From Pleurocapsa sp. MO_226.B13 (lineage in GTDB: Bacteria > Cyanobacteriota > Cyanobacteriia > Cyanobacteriales > Xenococcaceae), in the NCBI GenBank assembly GCA_030064795.1, contig JASJEI010000273.1:1-27060 (forward strand): a stretch of 27,060 bases of DNA. Direction: 5' to 3'. Positions within the stretch are counted from its first letter, which is position 1; every line of letters starts with the position of its first letter. This document shows, piece after piece, positions 25,340 to 27,060 of the stretch. The notes below the pieces were generated by a model. The model was not told the DNA's origin, did no database searches, and saw nothing but the letters and a program-made list of their open reading frames with translations. A program made the translations under genes and the position numbers.

Positions 25340-25705
25340 ATGTCCGTAACTTTAACCGAAAAAGCAGCTTTCAGACTTCGCACTTTTATCCGTGCGGGTA
25401 ATGAAACTAAAACTCAAAAAGGAGTCCGCTTCGCAGCAGTCAATGGTGGCTGTAGCGGTTTTGAATATGCCTTGGATATAGTCGATCGCCCTGAAGCTGA
25501 CGATTTGATCTTTGAACAAGACAAGATCAATATTTATCTAGATCGCCAAAGCGCGCCTTTCCTAGATGGAATTATCGTTGATTTTGTCGAAAGTCTAACC
25601 CAAGCTGGCTTTACTTTTGAAAATCCCAACGCTACTGGTGGCTGTGGCTGTGGCAAGTCTTTCTCTGTCGCCGAGGGGACTCCCGAAGCTTTGCCTTGTA
25701 GTTAG
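25340..25705 (+). CDS. hesB: HesB, A-type Fe-S carrier (IscA/NifIscA-like)
   Basis: A 121-residue A-type carrier that passes Fe-S clusters to nitrogenase-related apoproteins. The three conserved cysteines are Cys38 in NGGCSGFEY, and Cys102 and Cys104 in GGCGCGKSF. The length is that of HesB rather than the shorter IscA because of a C-terminal extension (about 110-121). AGGAGAAT precedes the ATG at ideal spacing. Its position between hesA and fdxH is the standard cyanobacterial order. Confidence 0.94.
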   Translation: MSVTLTEKAAFRLRTFIRAGNETKTQKGVRFAAVNGGCSGFEYALDIVDRPEADDLIFEQDKINIYLDRQSAPFLDGIIVDFVESLTQAGFTFENPNATGGCGCGKSFSVAEGTPEALPCS

Positions 25706-25712
25706 CACTAAA

Positions 25713-25747
25713 AGTCAAAAGCTAAAAGCTAAGAGCCAAAAGCTTTC
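25713..25747. repeat. Heptamer repeats (AGCTAAA type) between hesB and fdxH
   Basis: AGTCAAA, AGCTAAA, AGCTAAG, AGCCAAA, AGCTTTC in 7-bp phase. It is a different core from the ACTAACx arrays but has the same period. Confidence 0.7.
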
Positions 25748-25754
25748 CTAATAA

Positions 25755-26094
<340 letters not shown>

Positions 26095-26096
<2 letters not shown>

Positions 26097-26172
26097 TTAT
26101 TGGTCATTGGTCATTAGTTATTCGTACGGACGTATTATGCTACGTCTGTATTGTCATTAGTTATTGGTCATT
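26095..26172. repeat. Heptamer array interrupted by a GTA...TAC-type palindrome after fdxH
   Basis: Heptamers AGTTATT, GGTCATT, GGTCATT, AGTTATT (26095-26122) are followed by an inverted repeat in which TACGGACGTA pairs, with one mismatch, with TACGTCTGTA around TTATGC (about 26125-26150). Heptamers then resume as TGTCATT, AGTTATT, GGTCATT (26152-26172). The palindrome therefore lies inside the array. Confidence 0.75.
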
Positions 26173-26207
26173 GGCTAGTAATACAAAGAATACGGTAAAA
26201 AAGACCA

Positions 26208-26615
26208 ATGACTAAGAACATAAAAGTATGGAAACAAGTTATTTACAAAACTGGGATTTGGCTAGGTATTGAAATTTGGCTAAATATTATCGGTTTAGAT
26301 GACATTGCCGACTACAGTGAATTTATTTTTGGTCAAGATTCAGCTCTGGATAAAAAAAATCGACGAACGGTTCAAATTATGGAATATCCACCCCAGTTTT
26401 GTCCCCAAATAGAAGATTTTTGTCCCCTACCTGGAACAGTAACTAAACTAACAGACATTCATGAAAAATATAAGTCCCAGTTAAAAATCTTGACAAATAA
26501 ATGTCAACATCTTGAAGAACCTTGTATCAAATTTATATGTATTACTACAAGTTCTTTTACCCATCCTACAGACTCACAGCAAACTACTGTACGGGCGAAC
26601 GTCCTAAAGGATTAG
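26208..26615 (+). CDS. Unrecognised 135-aa protein downstream of fdxH
   Basis: I do not recognise this protein. Residues 7-30 (VWKQVIYKTGIWLGIEIWLN) are aromatic and hydrophobic with a few charges, and may be a membrane-associated helix. Five Cys (65, 72, 99, 106, 111) include CPQIEDFC and a C..6..C..4..C set, which could bind metal or form disulfides. The last residues (about TTVRANVLKD) and the TAG are encoded by the start of a GTA-GGGCGAAC repeat, so the natural C-terminus may have been lost. It is on the same strand as the nif genes and could be the tail of the operon. Codon use is not obviously different. Confidence 0.55.
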   Translation: MTKNIKVWKQVIYKTGIWLGIEIWLNIIGLDDIADYSEFIFGQDSALDKKNRRTVQIMEYPPQFCPQIEDFCPLPGTVTKLTDIHEKYKSQLKILTNKCQHLEEPCIKFICITTSSFTHPTDSQQTTVRANVLKD

Positions 26616-26647
26616 CTCCGCGTCCTTCGCGTCGCCGTTGCCCCTAC
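26589..26647. repeat. GTA-GGGCGAACG...GCCCC-TAC long repeat at the end of the 135-aa gene
   Basis: It begins GTACGGGCGAACG, identical to the start of the repeat after nifK, then a longer interior (TCCTAAAGGATTAGC...CGTCCTTCGCGTCGCC) and the closing GTTGCCCCTAC. TCCTAAAGGA inside it is a further small palindrome. It supplies the end of the preceding reading frame. Confidence 0.78.
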
Positions 26648-26666
26648 TAACTACTAACTGTTTCCA

Positions 26667-27005
26667 ATGATTAGTCGCGAACAACTGGCTAAAGAATATA
26701 TCAAAATTATCAATAATTATTATCCTGTAGCGAGTAGATTATTGAATCAATGTTTGGTAAAAATCCTTACATTCCATGCCGATCGCACTGATAAACATTC
26801 TTACTATATCGGTATTTATTATCCCCATAAAATTGGCGATCGCCTACTAGCACAACAGGATATTTTTCGAGATGCTGCGGAAAATATGGGATTGATAGAA
26901 GTAATTTTTCTTAACGCTAATAGTTTAGTCAAAGATCCTTATTCAAAAATTAAGCAGCAAGATTTTCGCTTTTGGCTAGAACTATGTTGGATTGCTAATG
27001 AATAA
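26667..27005 (+). CDS. Unrecognised 112-aa protein
   Basis: I do not recognise a family. The protein begins MISREQLAKEYIKIINNYYP and has alternating helix and strand character, for example HSYYIGIYYPHKIGDR (44-59) and GLIEVIFLNANSLV (75-88), which suggests a small alpha/beta domain. It has no signal peptide or membrane segment and few Cys. It follows the 135-aa gene by 51 bp on the same strand, separated by the last repeat, and may belong to the same transcript. No Shine-Dalgarno is seen. The coding call rests on length, start context and cyanobacterial-like codon use. Confidence 0.55.
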   Translation: MISREQLAKEYIKIINNYYPVASRLLNQCLVKILTFHADRTDKHSYYIGIYYPHKIGDRLLAQQDIFRDAAENMGLIEVIFLNANSLVKDPYSKIKQQDFRFWLELCWIANE

Positions 27006-27060
27006 ATAGTTTTTTGTTTTTTGTCCTTTGTTCTTTGTCATTTATTGTTTGTATCTACCA

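Overview
The window comes from a diazotrophic cyanobacterium. The evidence is the near-complete Mo-nitrogenase (nif) cluster with cyanobacterial marker genes (hesA, hesB, fdxH, a DUF683/CCE_0567-type gene, a Mo-nitro_C gene), a tocopherol-pathway methyltransferase, many HIP1 octamers (GCGATCGC), an AT-rich background, and heptanucleotide tandem repeats of the kind known from cyanobacterial intergenic DNA. nifH, nifD and nifB are uninterrupted, so none of the heterocyst-type excision elements is present here. Genus cannot be fixed; a unicellular or baeocystous lineage is only a guess.

Left flank (1-9812). In order: the 3' part of a stand-alone Clp N-domain protein; an alpha/beta hydrolase; a minus-strand pair made of a PF10014-type 2-oxoglutarate/Fe dioxygenase followed by a cysteine-desulfurase-like PLP enzyme; a 1-Cys peroxiredoxin with a clear terminator; a frameshifted IS630-type transposase remnant; an sll0418-like MPBQ/MSBQ methyltransferase with terminator; a 99-bp MITE with perfect 15-bp inverted ends and an exact 8-bp target duplication; and a group A FAD monooxygenase.

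nif cluster (9813-26096), all on the + strand: nifB, nifS, nifU, nifH, nifD, nifK, nifZ, Mo-nitro_C gene, nifE, nifN, DUF269 copy A, nifX, DUF269 copy B, DUF683 gene, nifW, hesA, hesB, fdxH, followed by two unrecognised small genes. NifS and NifU (with HesA/HesB) supply Fe-S clusters. NifB makes the FeMo-co precursor, NifE/N/X mature it on a scaffold, NifH reduces NifDK and takes part in cofactor assembly, NifW/NifZ help NifDK mature, and FdxH supplies electrons. The small ferredoxin gene fdxN, usual between nifB and nifS, is absent; a 76-bp tandem repeat occupies that gap.

The most unusual aspect is the DNA between the nif genes. Most gaps hold an inverted repeat with GTA...TAC ends (GTA-GGGCG, GTA-GGGTGGGC or GTA-AGACGCG types), 7-bp tandem repeats, or both. 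These repeats reach into genes: stop codons of nifS, nifE, DUF269-A, hesA and fdxH and the end of a 135-aa gene lie in or touch repeats, and one perfect palindrome sits in frame inside nifN. A divergent second DUF269 gene placed between nifN and nifX is the main gene-content novelty.
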